Below are positions 53,305-60,705 of a DNA stretch of 60,705 nucleotides, one piece after another. Origin of the DNA: Betaproteobacteria bacterium. GTDB taxonomy: Bacteria; Pseudomonadota; Gammaproteobacteria; Burkholderiales; Rhodocyclaceae. The notes under the pieces were generated by a model. It made no database searches and had not been told where the DNA came from. It saw nothing but the letters and a program-made list of their open reading frames with translations. The number at the start of each line of letters is the position of its first letter. The stretch's first letter is position 1. Location of the stretch: positions 1 to 60,705 of the forward strand of contig JACQAO010000035.1 in the NCBI GenBank assembly GCA_016194935.1. Direction: 5' to 3'. A program made the position numbers and the translations under genes.

Positions 53305-54201
53305 ATGGACACCAAATCGCTCGAAATGTTTGCCGTCGTCGTTCGGCAAGGCAGCTTTGCTGCAGCCGCGCGTGACCAGAACGTCGACCCCTCTTCCGTT
53401 TCCCGCGTCATCGCTGCGCTCGAAGCTGAACTTGACGTCAGGCTGTTTCAACGCACCACCCGCCAGCTAACTCTGACCGAGGCAGGCAGCCTGTACTTCG
53501 AGCGCATCGAACCGCTGCTGGAAGAAATCAGGCACGCCCGCGATGCAGCCGCAGAAGCTTCCAGCCAGGTCAAAGGTACTCTGCGTGTAACCGCATCCAA
53601 CTCGTTTGGGCTGAAGCGCATATTGCCGTTGATCCCGGCCTTTGCCGCGCAGTATCCGGACTTAACCGTGGACCTCATGCTTACCGATACGGTCGTCGAT
53701 CTGTTGGCCGAACGCATTGACATCGCTATCCGGCTGGGTATGCTGACCGACTCCAATATGGTGGCGCAACTTCTGATGCAAACGCGTTACCGCGTGGTGG
53801 CCAGCCCGGCTTACCTGGGCAAATACGGCGCGCCGAAAAAACCCGAGCACGTCGGCCATCACAATTGCCTGTTGTTTCCGATAGCCGGATACCGGTCTCT
53901 ATGGATTTTCAGAAACAGGAAAGGTGTTTTGAGCGAAGTGCCGGTGCATGGAAAATTGCTGGTGACCAATGCGCTTGGCCTGCAACAATGCGCGCTTGCC
54001 GGAATGGGCTTGACGCTGTTGCCGGTGTGGCTGGTGGAAGAGGATATCCTGGCCGGCAAGCTCGTCGATGTGTTCCCGCAGTGGGAGGTCAGCGCCACAA
54101 ACTTCAATTCGGCGGCGTGGCTGGTGTACCCGACACGCTCCTATGTACCGCTCAAGGTGCGCGTGTTTATCGACTTCCTGAAGGCCCGGCTAAACGGATG
54201 A
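53305..54201 (+). CDS. LysR-family transcriptional regulator
   Basis: A 298-residue protein. The HTH (about 1-60) has MFAVVVRQGSFAAAARDQNVDPSSVSRVIAALEAELDVRLFQRTTR. The effector-binding domain follows, with LVTNALGLQQCALAGMGLTLLPVWLV. It belongs to the DsdC/CatR-like branch that controls a divergent gene. The SDR and DUF1330 genes are the obvious targets. Confidence 0.92.
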   Translation: MDTKSLEMFAVVVRQGSFAAAARDQNVDPSSVSRVIAALEAELDVRLFQRTTRQLTLTEAGSLYFERIEPLLEEIRHARDAAAEASSQVKGTLRVTASNSFGLKRILPLIPAFAAQYPDLTVDLMLTDTVVDLLAERIDIAIRLGMLTDSNMVAQLLMQTRYRVVASPAYLGKYGAPKKPEHVGHHNCLLFPIAGYRSLWIFRNRKGVLSEVPVHGKLLVTNALGLQQCALAGMGLTLLPVWLVEEDILAGKLVDVFPQWEVSATNFNSAAWLVYPTRSYVPLKVRVFIDFLKARLNG

Positions 54202-54210
54202 TGTGAGCAG

Positions 54211-54861
54211 TTAGAACAGCTCGATATCCCCGGAAACCGGTTTATCGACGATGGTGTCGATATAGGCTTTTTCCTGATTGACGATGACATTGTTATGCAG
54301 CGAGCGCAAACGCTTCACCTTAACCGTGCCGGTTGCCGGAAAGTACACCACCATTCGAGGAAAAACATCCCCCACGTCCTCGGCAACAACTCTCAGCGAT
54401 TCTGTCTTCAAGTAATCGCGGACGAAGGCGATATTACGGTTACCGACATCGGTCATATTTTCCAGTATGCGACCGCCGCCAAAGATTTTCACTTCCAGAT
54501 TGCCGCGGACGCCGCCGTTGCGCAAAATAACGTTGATCAAGTGCTCCATGGCGAAATTGCCATAGCGCGTAGCCGCTCCCAGGCCGGTAGCGGTCCAGGT
54601 AGTCGACTCATCCTTGCCGGACGCAGGCAGCATGAAATGGTTCATTCCGCCGATGCCGGATATCCGGTCGCGTATGCACGCCGAAATGCACGAGCCGAGG
54701 GTGGTATATACCCCCTCCTGGGATTTCGTCACATAGTATTCGCCCGGCAGGATACGCGCCGCGTAGGCTGCATAAGTGGCATTCCACGAGCGTTTAACAT
54801 GCTCGAACCCAGGCAGTACGAGAGGCGGTTTGGGACGGGACGATTCCGAGGATAGCGCCAT
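54211..54861 (-). CDS. cheD: Chemoreceptor glutamine deamidase CheD
   Basis: The 216-residue protein carries the CheD catalytic Cys in TLGSCISACI (C58) and His in GGMNHFMLP (H75), with the glycine-rich KIFGGGRILE. It deamidates receptor glutamines. ATG 54861 was chosen over upstream in-frame Met codons inside the HDOD gene. It follows the HDOD gene by 31 bases. CheD with FlaG supports a motile, chemotactic host. Confidence 0.9.
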   Translation of the reverse strand: MALSSESSRPKPPLVLPGFEHVKRSWNATYAAYAARILPGEYYVTKSQEGVYTTLGSCISACIRDRISGIGGMNHFMLPASGKDESTTWTATGLGAATRYGNFAMEHLINVILRNGGVRGNLEVKIFGGGRILENMTDVGNRNIAFVRDYLKTESLRVVAEDVGDVFPRMVVYFPATGTVKVKRLRSLHNNVIVNQEKAYIDTIVDKPVSGDIELF

Positions 54862-54892
54862 TGAATTCAGCTTTATCTGAATGACATCTTGT

Positions 54893-55741
54893 TCAAGTAA
54901 ATAGTTTTTCGACCGCTTCGATTTCCGCCTGCGCCTCGCGTACTGCGGGCTCCACGCATTCCGCATCCAGGCCGGTAAGCTCCCAGGCAAGCGGGTCGAT
55001 GGGTGGCAAATCGGCCAAATCGAGCGTATCGAGTTCAGCCATCAGCGCGAATATGTTCGCCAGATGAACCAGGGCCACTTCCCGCGGATGCCGCTTGGCC
55101 GCAGCAATATCGTGATGAAAGGCAATGCATTCTTCCAGCAGCGGCGGCAAATTCCATTGGCGGGCCATTTCTCCGCCCACTTCGCTGTGGCTGAAACCGA
55201 TCACCTGGCGCTCCGCCAGATAAACCGGCAGTTCGTCCTGGCTGTCGAGGATTGCCTGCAGCGCTTGTTCAGCCTGCTTGGGCATGCGGTTGAAGATGAC
55301 CAGCTCGCCGATGTCATGCAGCAGGCCGGCGGTAAACACCGTATCCGGATCACAGCGGCGCGCCTGTTTTGCCAGATGCCGCGCGATCAGGGCGCAAAAA
55401 AGACTATGGCGCCAGAAATTTTTCATCGACACCAATGTGTTCGGCAGACCGTCGAAACTGCTGGCAATCGACATCGACAGCGCCAGGCTGCGCACCTGGC
55501 TGGTGCCGATGATGGCGACGGCCCTGGCAACCGTGCCAACCGCCGACGAAAAATTGTAAAGGCTGCTGTTGGCGACTCGCAACAAACGTACTGTAAAGGA
55601 AGGATCCTGACTGACAACTTTGGCGATGTCGTTGGCTGAACTATTGGGATCGTCAATCAAGCGGCTGATGCGCAGATACACATCCGGCAAAGTCACCAGG
55701 CCGCCAATATCCTTGACAAGATCGCTCGGTGTGATTGTCAT
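54893..55741 (-). CDS. HDOD-domain signalling protein
   Basis: A 282-residue protein. The HDOD domain (about 10-200) includes IAKVVSQDPSFTVRLLRVANS, then a degenerate HD pair LLHDIGELVIF. Catalytic residues of true HD phosphohydrolases are partly kept, and most such proteins are regulatory. It is immediately before cheD and may act in motility signalling. Its start ATG 55741 was chosen from the family's usual beginning. A weak FliA-like TAAAGTGT-N11-GCC lies upstream (about 55784-55805). Confidence 0.85.
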   Translation of the reverse strand: MTITPSDLVKDIGGLVTLPDVYLRISRLIDDPNSSANDIAKVVSQDPSFTVRLLRVANSSLYNFSSAVGTVARAVAIIGTSQVRSLALSMSIASSFDGLPNTLVSMKNFWRHSLFCALIARHLAKQARRCDPDTVFTAGLLHDIGELVIFNRMPKQAEQALQAILDSQDELPVYLAERQVIGFSHSEVGGEMARQWNLPPLLEECIAFHHDIAAAKRHPREVALVHLANIFALMAELDTLDLADLPPIDPLAWELTGLDAECVEPAVREAQAEIEAVEKLFT

Positions 55742-55885
55742 GCGCCTGCTCCACTCAATCTGCTCACTCCCTTTGTTGAATCTGGCTTGCAATAATCACA
55801 CTTTACACTACGCAAGATACTTCCGTGCGGCCTCTAACATGCGACAGGGCAGTGCGTCAAAGGAAGGGAAAGGACAAATAAAATG

Positions 55886-57433
55886 TCACTCTACCACCAC
55901 CGGAGCCCCGTTTGCTACCGCCTTATTCGCAGGTATCCGCAGTAACAGGATCATGGGAATTGCAGCCAGCGAGATCCACATCATCAGCAAAAAATCCTGC
56001 AAGTATGCAAGTGTTGCCGCCTGGCGGGTAACCTCGCCATTGATTGCTGCTAGTCCTCCGGGCGTGGTCAGATTGTAGGCATCAACTTCAACTGCCTGTT
56101 TGAGAGCCAGGCTGAATGGGTTGATGTAGTTGGCGAAGGCTGCATGATTAATCTGTGTGCGTTGTGCAAGATAGGTAATCACTACCGAAATTCCGATACT
56201 GCTGCCGATGTTGCGCATCAGGCTGAACAGCGCTGTGCCTTCATTTCTGTAGCGCGGCTCCAAGGTTGCGAAAGTGATTGTGGACAGCGGCACAAAAATA
56301 AAACCCAAGCCTAGTCCCTGCGTGACACCGGTACGTACAATGTCCCAGCCGGGGGTGTCGGTGTTGAAGCGCGTCATTTCCCACAGGGAAAGACTGGTCA
56401 GGACGAGACCCAGGAAGATCATGCTACGCACATCGACCTTGCCCGACAGCTTGCCCACCATAATCATGGCGAGCATGGTGCCTACACCACGCGGCGCCAG
56501 CAGGTAGCCGACGTCAATCACCGGGTAGCCCATCAGGTTCTGCAGAAACGGCGGTAGTAAAGCCATGGTGGCGAGCAGAATGATGCCTACGATGAAGATG
56601 AATATCAGGCCGACGCTGAAGTTGCGATCCCTGAACAGGCCTGGTTCGATAAACGGGTGCTCATGCGTGAAGATGTGCGCAATGAAAAGGTAGAGTGCCG
56701 AACCAGCCAGCATCGCTTCGAATAACACTTCCCGGCTGGCGAACCAGTCAAGCGACTCACCGCGATCCAGCATCATCTGGAGCGCACCGAGGCCAATGCT
56801 GAGCAGGGCAAAGCCGAACATATCGAAGCGCCGTGCGCGGTCAATCGGCGCTTCATGCAGGAACGCCGCCAAACCGAACCAGGCCAGCAGACCAAATGGC
56901 AAGTTGATGTAGAACACCCAACGCCAACTGTAATACTCAGTCAGCCAGCCGCCAAGAGATGGGCCAAGAATCGGCCCCACCATCACCCCCACGCCCCACA
57001 TCGCCATCGCAGACCCATGGCGCTCGCGTGGATAGGTATCAAGCAACACGGCTTGCGACAGCGGAACAAGGCTCGCTCCAAACACCCCTTGCAACAGACG
57101 GAACAGAACGATCTGCGTCAAATTCTGCGCAGCTCCGCACAGCATCGAGGCCAGCGTGAAACCCACCACCGACCACATAAAAACGCGTTTGCGCCCCAGA
57201 CGCGCCGAGAGAAAACCGGTTAGGGGCATAAAGATGGCCGCTGCCACAATGTAGGAGGTGAGCACCCACGAAATCTGATCTTGCGTCGCACTCATTGTGC
57301 CCTGCATGTGCGGTAGTGCTACGTTGGCGATGGTAGTGTCCAGTGCCTGCATGATGGTCGCCAGCATGACCGACACGGTGACGAAGCCGCGATGCACGCT
57401 GCCTGGATGTGCGGCTATCTGGGTGACAGCCAT
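55886..57433 (-). CDS. EmrB-type MFS multidrug efflux pump (DHA2, 14 TM)
   Basis: A 515-residue protein with about 14 membrane helices. It carries the MFS motif GRKRVFMWSV (motif A) and GVGVMVGPILGPSLGGWLTEYYSWRWVFYINLPFG (motif C region). With EmrA and TolC it exports hydrophobic drugs. It follows emrA by nine bases. Length is typical. Confidence 0.92.
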   Translation of the reverse strand: MAVTQIAAHPGSVHRGFVTVSVMLATIMQALDTTIANVALPHMQGTMSATQDQISWVLTSYIVAAAIFMPLTGFLSARLGRKRVFMWSVVGFTLASMLCGAAQNLTQIVLFRLLQGVFGASLVPLSQAVLLDTYPRERHGSAMAMWGVGVMVGPILGPSLGGWLTEYYSWRWVFYINLPFGLLAWFGLAAFLHEAPIDRARRFDMFGFALLSIGLGALQMMLDRGESLDWFASREVLFEAMLAGSALYLFIAHIFTHEHPFIEPGLFRDRNFSVGLIFIFIVGIILLATMALLPPFLQNLMGYPVIDVGYLLAPRGVGTMLAMIMVGKLSGKVDVRSMIFLGLVLTSLSLWEMTRFNTDTPGWDIVRTGVTQGLGLGFIFVPLSTITFATLEPRYRNEGTALFSLMRNIGSSIGISVVITYLAQRTQINHAAFANYINPFSLALKQAVEVDAYNLTTPGGLAAINGEVTRQAATLAYLQDFLLMMWISLAAIPMILLLRIPANKAVANGAPVVVE

Positions 57434-57442
57434 TGTTCGGCC

Positions 57443-58516
57443 TCAGAGTGAAAATCCGAACACACGACGGTGGCGGCCGGTGTCGATTTCTACGTCGGTG
57501 CTCAGGCCTGCGCGGAGTTGCGGCATGTTGAATGCGGACTCAATCTGGATGCGCACAGGTATCCGTTGGGCGATCTTGACCCAGTTGCCAGTGGCATTCT
57601 GAGCCGGGATGACCGAGAACTCTGTTCCTGTGGCCGGGCTCAGGCTGCCCACCACGCCTTTCCATGTCACGCCGGGGTAGGTATCAACATGGACGGTGAC
57701 CGGCTGGCCCGGATGAACATAAGTGAGGTCCGTTTCGGTAAAGTTGGCTTCAATCCACACATTACGGTTGGCCACCAGAACCAGTGCGATTGCGCCTGTG
57801 GTGACATATTGTCCGGGCTTGGGCGGCTTGCTCACGATGCCGGGCAACGGGGCGCGTACCTCCACCCGCGCCAGATCGAGCCTGGCTTGCGCCAACTCAG
57901 CCATTGCAATGCGATAACTCGGCTGGAGCTCTACCGGAGTATCAACACTGCCACCCAGCGTTGCCGCGATACGCTTCAGATCCTGTTCCAGGGCACTGAT
58001 CTGCTGTCCAGCCAGATCAGCGCTTTGCCTGGCATCGTCGAACCTGGATGCAGAAATGAAATGCTTTGCCACCAAATCCGCCTGGCGCCGTTGCTCCTTC
58101 TGGGCAAAGACGAGTTTGGTGCGTGCCAGGGTAATTTCAGCCTGCTTCTCGCGGTAACTCGCCTTGAGCGCTGCCAGGTCGCTGCGCACCTGCGCCAATT
58201 TTGCCTCGGCTTTGGCTACTGCTTCCTGAAACGGCGTGGAATCGAGTCTAAACAACGGTTGACCGGCCACAACAGCCTGATTTTCAGCAACCAGTACTTC
58301 TTTGACCGGCCCCGACACTTCAGCACTGATTGGCACTTTATCCGCCTTGACATAGGCATTGTCCGTTTCGACATAGCGCCCGCCCTTGAGGTACGCAACC
58401 CCGCCTGCAAATACGGCAATCAATGGCACTACAACCAGCAGGATCAAGCGTTTCACGCTGCGCTGCTGTGTGATTCCAACGGTTGATGTTTCGTTGCTGG
58501 TGAGTGTATTACTCAT
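57443..58516 (-). CDS. EmrA-type membrane fusion protein
   Basis: A 357-residue HlyD-family adaptor. A single N-terminal membrane helix (about 22-43) is followed by a barrel-sandwich domain (VETDNAYVKADKVPISAEVSGPVKEVLVAENQAV). A coiled hairpin follows (about 95-180), then the lipoyl and beta-barrel closing segment VTVHVDTYPGVTWKGVV. It links EmrB to an outer-membrane channel. ATG 58516 is used rather than TTG 58522. Confidence 0.92.
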   Translation of the reverse strand: MSNTLTSNETSTVGITQQRSVKRLILLVVVPLIAVFAGGVAYLKGGRYVETDNAYVKADKVPISAEVSGPVKEVLVAENQAVVAGQPLFRLDSTPFQEAVAKAEAKLAQVRSDLAALKASYREKQAEITLARTKLVFAQKEQRRQADLVAKHFISASRFDDARQSADLAGQQISALEQDLKRIAATLGGSVDTPVELQPSYRIAMAELAQARLDLARVEVRAPLPGIVSKPPKPGQYVTTGAIALVLVANRNVWIEANFTETDLTYVHPGQPVTVHVDTYPGVTWKGVVGSLSPATGTEFSVIPAQNATGNWVKIAQRIPVRIQIESAFNMPQLRAGLSTDVEIDTGRHRRVFGFSL

Positions 58517-58551
58517 GAACAAGTGACTCCGTGTATAGCGTTGTTTCGCGG

Positions 58552-58977
58552 TTAGTCACCGCGGGCGAGGTTATCGCGCATCTTGTGCAAAGCAGAGAAG
58601 ACGATGGCAACCTGTTGTTTGTCGAGATCGCGCAGGACATCCGCGTGAATCCCGGCAACAACCTGTTTGATTGCTGTCAGGTGAGGCGCGGAGGCCTGTG
58701 TCAGATACACCTGATAGGCCCGCCGATCAACAGGATCAGGACGACGCTCGACTAATCCTGCATCTTCCAGATGATCAACCAACCGGGCGAGCGTGATAGG
58801 CTGGACTTCCAGCATTTCCGCCAGGTCAACTTGGCGAACACCCTCGTTGCGGAACACATGCATGAGCGCCCGCGCCTGTGCCAGTGTGAGGGAGCTTCCT
58901 TCCAGGCGTTGCTTGAAGGTTCGGCGCAGCAGACGGGAAACGTCTGCCAACAGAAAACCGAGACTGTCTTGTTTCAA
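58552..58977 (-). CDS. MarR-family transcriptional regulator
   Basis: A 141-residue winged-helix repressor, with VRQVDLAEMLEVQPITLARLVDHLEDAGLVERRPDPVDRRAYQVYLT. The start is TTG 58977; no better ATG gives the usual N-terminus MKQDSLGFLLADVSRLLRR. It leads the emrAB operon and has a promoter and dyad upstream, so it likely represses itself and the pump, with relief by substrate. Confidence 0.9.
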   Translation of the reverse strand: MKQDSLGFLLADVSRLLRRTFKQRLEGSSLTLAQARALMHVFRNEGVRQVDLAEMLEVQPITLARLVDHLEDAGLVERRPDPVDRRAYQVYLTQASAPHLTAIKQVVAGIHADVLRDLDKQQVAIVFSALHKMRDNLARGD

Positions 58978-58989
58978 TTTCTTCAGTTG

Positions 58990-59003
58990 TTATCACATGA
59001 TAA
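58990..59003. promoter_or_regulatory. MarR operator TTATCA-N2-TGATAA
   Basis: A perfect 6-2-6 dyad about 12 bases upstream of the marR TTG start and 10 bases downstream of the promoter -10. A repressor here would block transcription or elongation. It is the best candidate for the adjacent MarR protein. Confidence 0.72.
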
Positions 59004-59012
59004 GTAACGTAT

Positions 59013-59041
59013 ACTATATATTTACGGTATTAAATTGTCAA
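59013..59041 (-). promoter_or_regulatory. Sigma-70-type promoter of marR-emrAB
   Basis: On the minus strand TTGACA (59041-59036) is separated by exactly 17 bases from TATAGT (59018-59013). This is near-consensus. Transcription would start around 59006, next to the operator dyad. No better promoter lies upstream of the TTG start. Confidence 0.8.
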
Positions 59042-59143
59042 GCGTAACGGCCATGCACAAGGTCATCCCGCACTGGCGGCTCATCAGGCGGCTTGAAGAA
59101 CAGGCAGCTTGCTCGAGGCACAACCGGCGATAGGCATGAGGCC

Positions 59144-59851
59144 CTACCAGACTTCCGCGAATGGCCGCACCTCGAGCTCGAATGTCCAGGCCGAAGATTT
59201 TTGCTGGACGAGGTTGAATACTTGATCGGCGATGGCGCTCGGCTGCGCAAAAAAACTCTCCGGCTTGTCCGGCATTCTCTTGCGTGAAGCCGGACTGTCG
59301 ATCACGCCATCCACCAGCACCAGTGCAACATGCACACCTGCCGGCCAGAGATGCCGCGCCATCGACTCGGCCAGGCTTTTTTGCGCCGCCTTGGCCGGTG
59401 CAAAGGCCGCCGTTTTCGCACCGCCGCGCCGTGATGCGGTGGCGCCGATGAAAACGATGCTGCCGCGCCGGTTCTTCTTCATGACCGGAATCACCTGCTG
59501 CGCCACGAGCAACCCGCCCAGCGCATTGGTTTTCCAGCTCGCCTCAAAATCCCCGGGGGTGATGTCTTCCACGTTGCCCCACACGCCGGATCCGGGGTTA
59601 TGAATCAGTACATCCACTTCACCAAGTTCTGATCGAATCGCGCCGAACGTCCGTTCGACCGAAGCGGCATCCGTAACATCGCAGTCGTAAGCGCGCGCAC
59701 CATCGAGTTCGGCTGCAAGCTGCCGGGTCACCTGCCCGCTACGCGACAGCAGCGCGACCCGGTAGCCCGCTGTCGTGAAGCGCCGGGCGAATGCCGCGCC
59801 GTTGCCGGCGCCGACACCAACGACGACACAAACCGGCGTTTGTAGAGACAT
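59144..59851 (-). CDS. SDR-family protein with Phe in place of the catalytic Tyr
   Basis: A 235-residue short-chain dehydrogenase fold, with VGAGNGAAFARRF as the nucleotide loop and HNPGSGVWG replacing NNAG. The usual Y-x-x-x-K reads F-A-P-A-K, so the Tyr is Phe. This substitution recurs in a known SDR branch and may mark a non-classical or inactive enzyme. It follows the MAPEG gene by 15 bases and is probably in the same operon. Confidence 0.82.
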   Translation of the reverse strand: MSLQTPVCVVVGVGAGNGAAFARRFTTAGYRVALLSRSGQVTRQLAAELDGARAYDCDVTDAASVERTFGAIRSELGEVDVLIHNPGSGVWGNVEDITPGDFEASWKTNALGGLLVAQQVIPVMKKNRRGSIVFIGATASRRGGAKTAAFAPAKAAQKSLAESMARHLWPAGVHVALVLVDGVIDSPASRKRMPDKPESFFAQPSAIADQVFNLVQQKSSAWTFELEVRPFAEVW

Positions 59852-59866
59852 GAGTTTTGCTCCTTT

Positions 59867-60277
59867 TCAGATAAGATTCAGCAAGGTCAAGCCCAACGTC
59901 ATCTGGCAGCCAAAGCCGACCAGAAACACCACTGTCCTCAATACGGGAACCGCGAAGGTATACAACAGTATGTGCGCAAGGCGCGCGAAAAAATACGCCA
60001 TGCTGGCGCTGGCGGTTGTTGCGGTGTTCATGCCGGTGATCTGTAGCGCCAATACCAGGGGAGCGAACACTACCAGATTCTCCACCGCGTTGCTGTGAGC
60101 CCGCATCAGCCGTTCGGCCCACTGCGCCTTGGGACGTACATCGGGTTGAGGGTTATAGATGGCGGGCCAGACGCCATGTTCCTTCATCCGGTTGAGAATA
60201 TAAGGCAGGAAAATTATTGCCGTCATCATAGAGGTGAGCACCAGCCAGTACAGCTCGGGTTTTGTTGCAGGATTCAT
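59867..60277 (-). CDS. MAPEG-family membrane protein
   Basis: A 136-residue protein with four predicted helices. It begins MNPATKPELYWLVLTSMMTAIIFLPYIL. The MAPEG signature is RAHSNAVENLVVFAPLVLALQITG, with later RLAHILLYTFAVPVLRTVVF. This superfamily covers glutathione- or eicosanoid-linked enzymes and unknown proteins. The start ATG 60277 was chosen because the sequence further upstream lies in a spacer with a long inverted repeat. Confidence 0.85.
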   Translation of the reverse strand: MNPATKPELYWLVLTSMMTAIIFLPYILNRMKEHGVWPAIYNPQPDVRPKAQWAERLMRAHSNAVENLVVFAPLVLALQITGMNTATTASASMAYFFARLAHILLYTFAVPVLRTVVFLVGFGCQMTLGLTLLNLI

Positions 60278-60300
60278 GTGTGTTTCTCCTCCATTTTTCG

Positions 60301-60357
60301 AAGTGACCGCGGGTTGAATCGTCGAGCTTGGAATATGTCCAAATCCCGCGGTCACTT
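60301..60357. repeat. 13-base inverted repeat before the MAPEG gene
   Basis: AAGTGACCGCGGG (60301-60313) and CCCGCGGTCACTT (60345-60357) are perfect arms with a 31-base loop. It lies between the MAPEG start and the end of the cupin fragment. It may be a terminator of the cupin gene, an attenuator, or an operator. No T tract is evident. Confidence 0.55.
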
Positions 60358-60373
60358 GGCGTGATATGCCAGA

Positions 60374-60580
60374 TTATTTGCTGACCAGGAAATCGGCCTT
60401 CCCCGTCTGTGACTGGAAGAACACGCACTCGTTGGCTGACAAGCATTTCGTCACATGCCGCTCTTTTGCTTTTTGAAACCAGTATGAACCTGGGGCCAAC
60501 GGAATATCCGCTTCGCCTTCCAACCCGCTGGCCATGACGCCGCTAATAACCGTGGCGTAATAATCATCTTGATTAGCCCC
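60374..60580 (-). pseudogene. Cupin-domain protein, 3' fragment cut by an IS1595-family element
   Basis: The minus strand reads 68 codons before TAA 60376-60374. Phrases are DDYYATVISGVMASG, EADIPLAPGSYWF and ERHVTKCLSANECVFFQSQTGKADFLVSK, which match the C-terminal half of cupin proteins. Upstream the frame is closed by TAG at 60583-60581, where the insertion element begins. The 5' part lies beyond the element or is lost. Its product, if made, would lack half the fold. Confidence 0.78.
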
Positions 60581-60705
60581 CTACCTCAGCAGGCTCACGT
60601 AGTGAGCCAGTAGGATACTGATAATAGAAGCATCTTTGCTGAGGAGATGCGAAATGTCGATCAATCACGTGCAGTTTCAAGAAGGTCTGTCGATGGTGGA
60701 GTTCA
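60578..60705 (+). mobile_element. IS1595-family insertion element, left end (partial)
   Basis: The element edge is placed near 60578, where the cupin frame breaks; it may be a few bases off. It includes a leader with the hairpin GGCTCAC-GTA-GTGAGCC (60592-60608) and the start of a transposase gene at 60654. The other end and target duplication lie beyond the window, so the exact border is uncertain. Confidence 0.68.
60654..60705 (+). CDS. IS1595-family (ISXO2-like) transposase, N-terminal end (partial)
   Basis: Seventeen codons are visible: MSINHVQFQ then EGLSMVEF. This is the usual opening of IS1595-group DDE transposases. A GAGGAG ribosome site lies eight bases upstream. The zinc-binding and catalytic domains are outside the window. 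Confidence 0.78.
   Translation, partial: MSINHVQFQEGLSMVEF

Noticed and set aside
55784-55805. FliA-like promoter upstream of the HDOD gene (TAAAGTGT-N11-GCC)
   Set aside because: The -35 and spacing are good, but only three of eight -10 bases match, so it is not listed as a promoter feature.
57470-58486. Plus-strand frame opposite emrA
   Set aside because: Antisense to an intact HlyD-family gene; no recognisable protein features.
1-60705. CRISPR arrays or rRNA/tRNA genes
   Set aside because: No regularly spaced repeats and no RNA-gene signatures were noticed in either strand.

Overview
The window reads as a chromosomal segment of a motile, Gram-negative betaproteobacterium. The signs are moderate-to-high GC, a surE-pcm-nlpD block, MlaC, a Burkholderiales-type trimeric porin, FlaG with a sigma-28 promoter, CheD and an EmrAB-type pump. 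The order is not certain (Burkholderiales or Nitrosomonadales-like). It begins inside the tail of an IS110-family element and ends inside the start of an IS1595-family element. All gene calls come from reading the translated sequence and its motifs; no database search was run.

Layout. (1) 0-11.6 kb, minus strand: ten closely packed genes. In transcription order they are a DinG/YoaA-type helicase, an uncharacterised ATP-grasp protein, mobB, moeA, moaD, moaE, a MASE2 histidine kinase, its receiver protein, an acetyl-CoA hydrolase/GNAT fusion and a cNMP-binding patatin. Most junctions are overlapping or nearly overlapping stop/start codons. (2) 11.7-23.7 kb, plus strand: an eight-gene defence operon. 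It holds a type III modification subunit, a zeta-like P-loop kinase with a small partner, a type III restriction subunit, and a complete type I Wadjet system (jetA, jetB, jetC, jetD). Almost every junction overlaps, and res runs into jetA through ATGA. A HigB/HigA-type toxin-antitoxin pair follows on the opposite strand. (3) 24.5-39.8 kb: a catabolic or uptake region. It holds a lipase-like hydrolase, an acyl-CoA synthetase, a complete Dpp/Opp-type ABC importer, a porin, a creatininase-family amidohydrolase, an IclR regulator, two near-identical small YdhR-like proteins, a TPR protein, a GST, a RidA protein and an internally deleted GST. Two intergenic spaces carry the same TTTCA-N5-TGAAA dyad, which suggests one regulator, probably the IclR protein, controls both sides.

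(4) 40.0-44.4 kb, plus strand: surE-pcm-nlpD, followed not by rpoS but by a methyltransferase and an RsuA-type pseudouridine synthase. (5) 44.4-50.2 kb: a small acidic protein and FlaG behind a near-consensus FliA promoter, a lipoprotein alpha/beta hydrolase with Asp at the nucleophile position, MlaC, a secreted Pro/Tyr-rich protein, an SDR, a quinone oxidoreductase and a lactonase-like metallo-beta-lactamase lipoprotein. (6) 50.3-60.6 kb: an NDH-2-like flavoprotein with an Rrf2 regulator, a DUF1330 protein, an SDR/LysR divergent pair, CheD with an HDOD protein, a MarR-EmrA-EmrB efflux operon with a readable promoter and operator, an SDR plus MAPEG pair, and the 3' part of a cupin gene cut by the IS1595 element.

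The most notable system is the fused type III R-M / P-loop kinase / Wadjet operon. Its modules are known families, but their translational linkage suggests a single multi-layer defence unit. No CRISPR array, tRNA or rRNA was seen.
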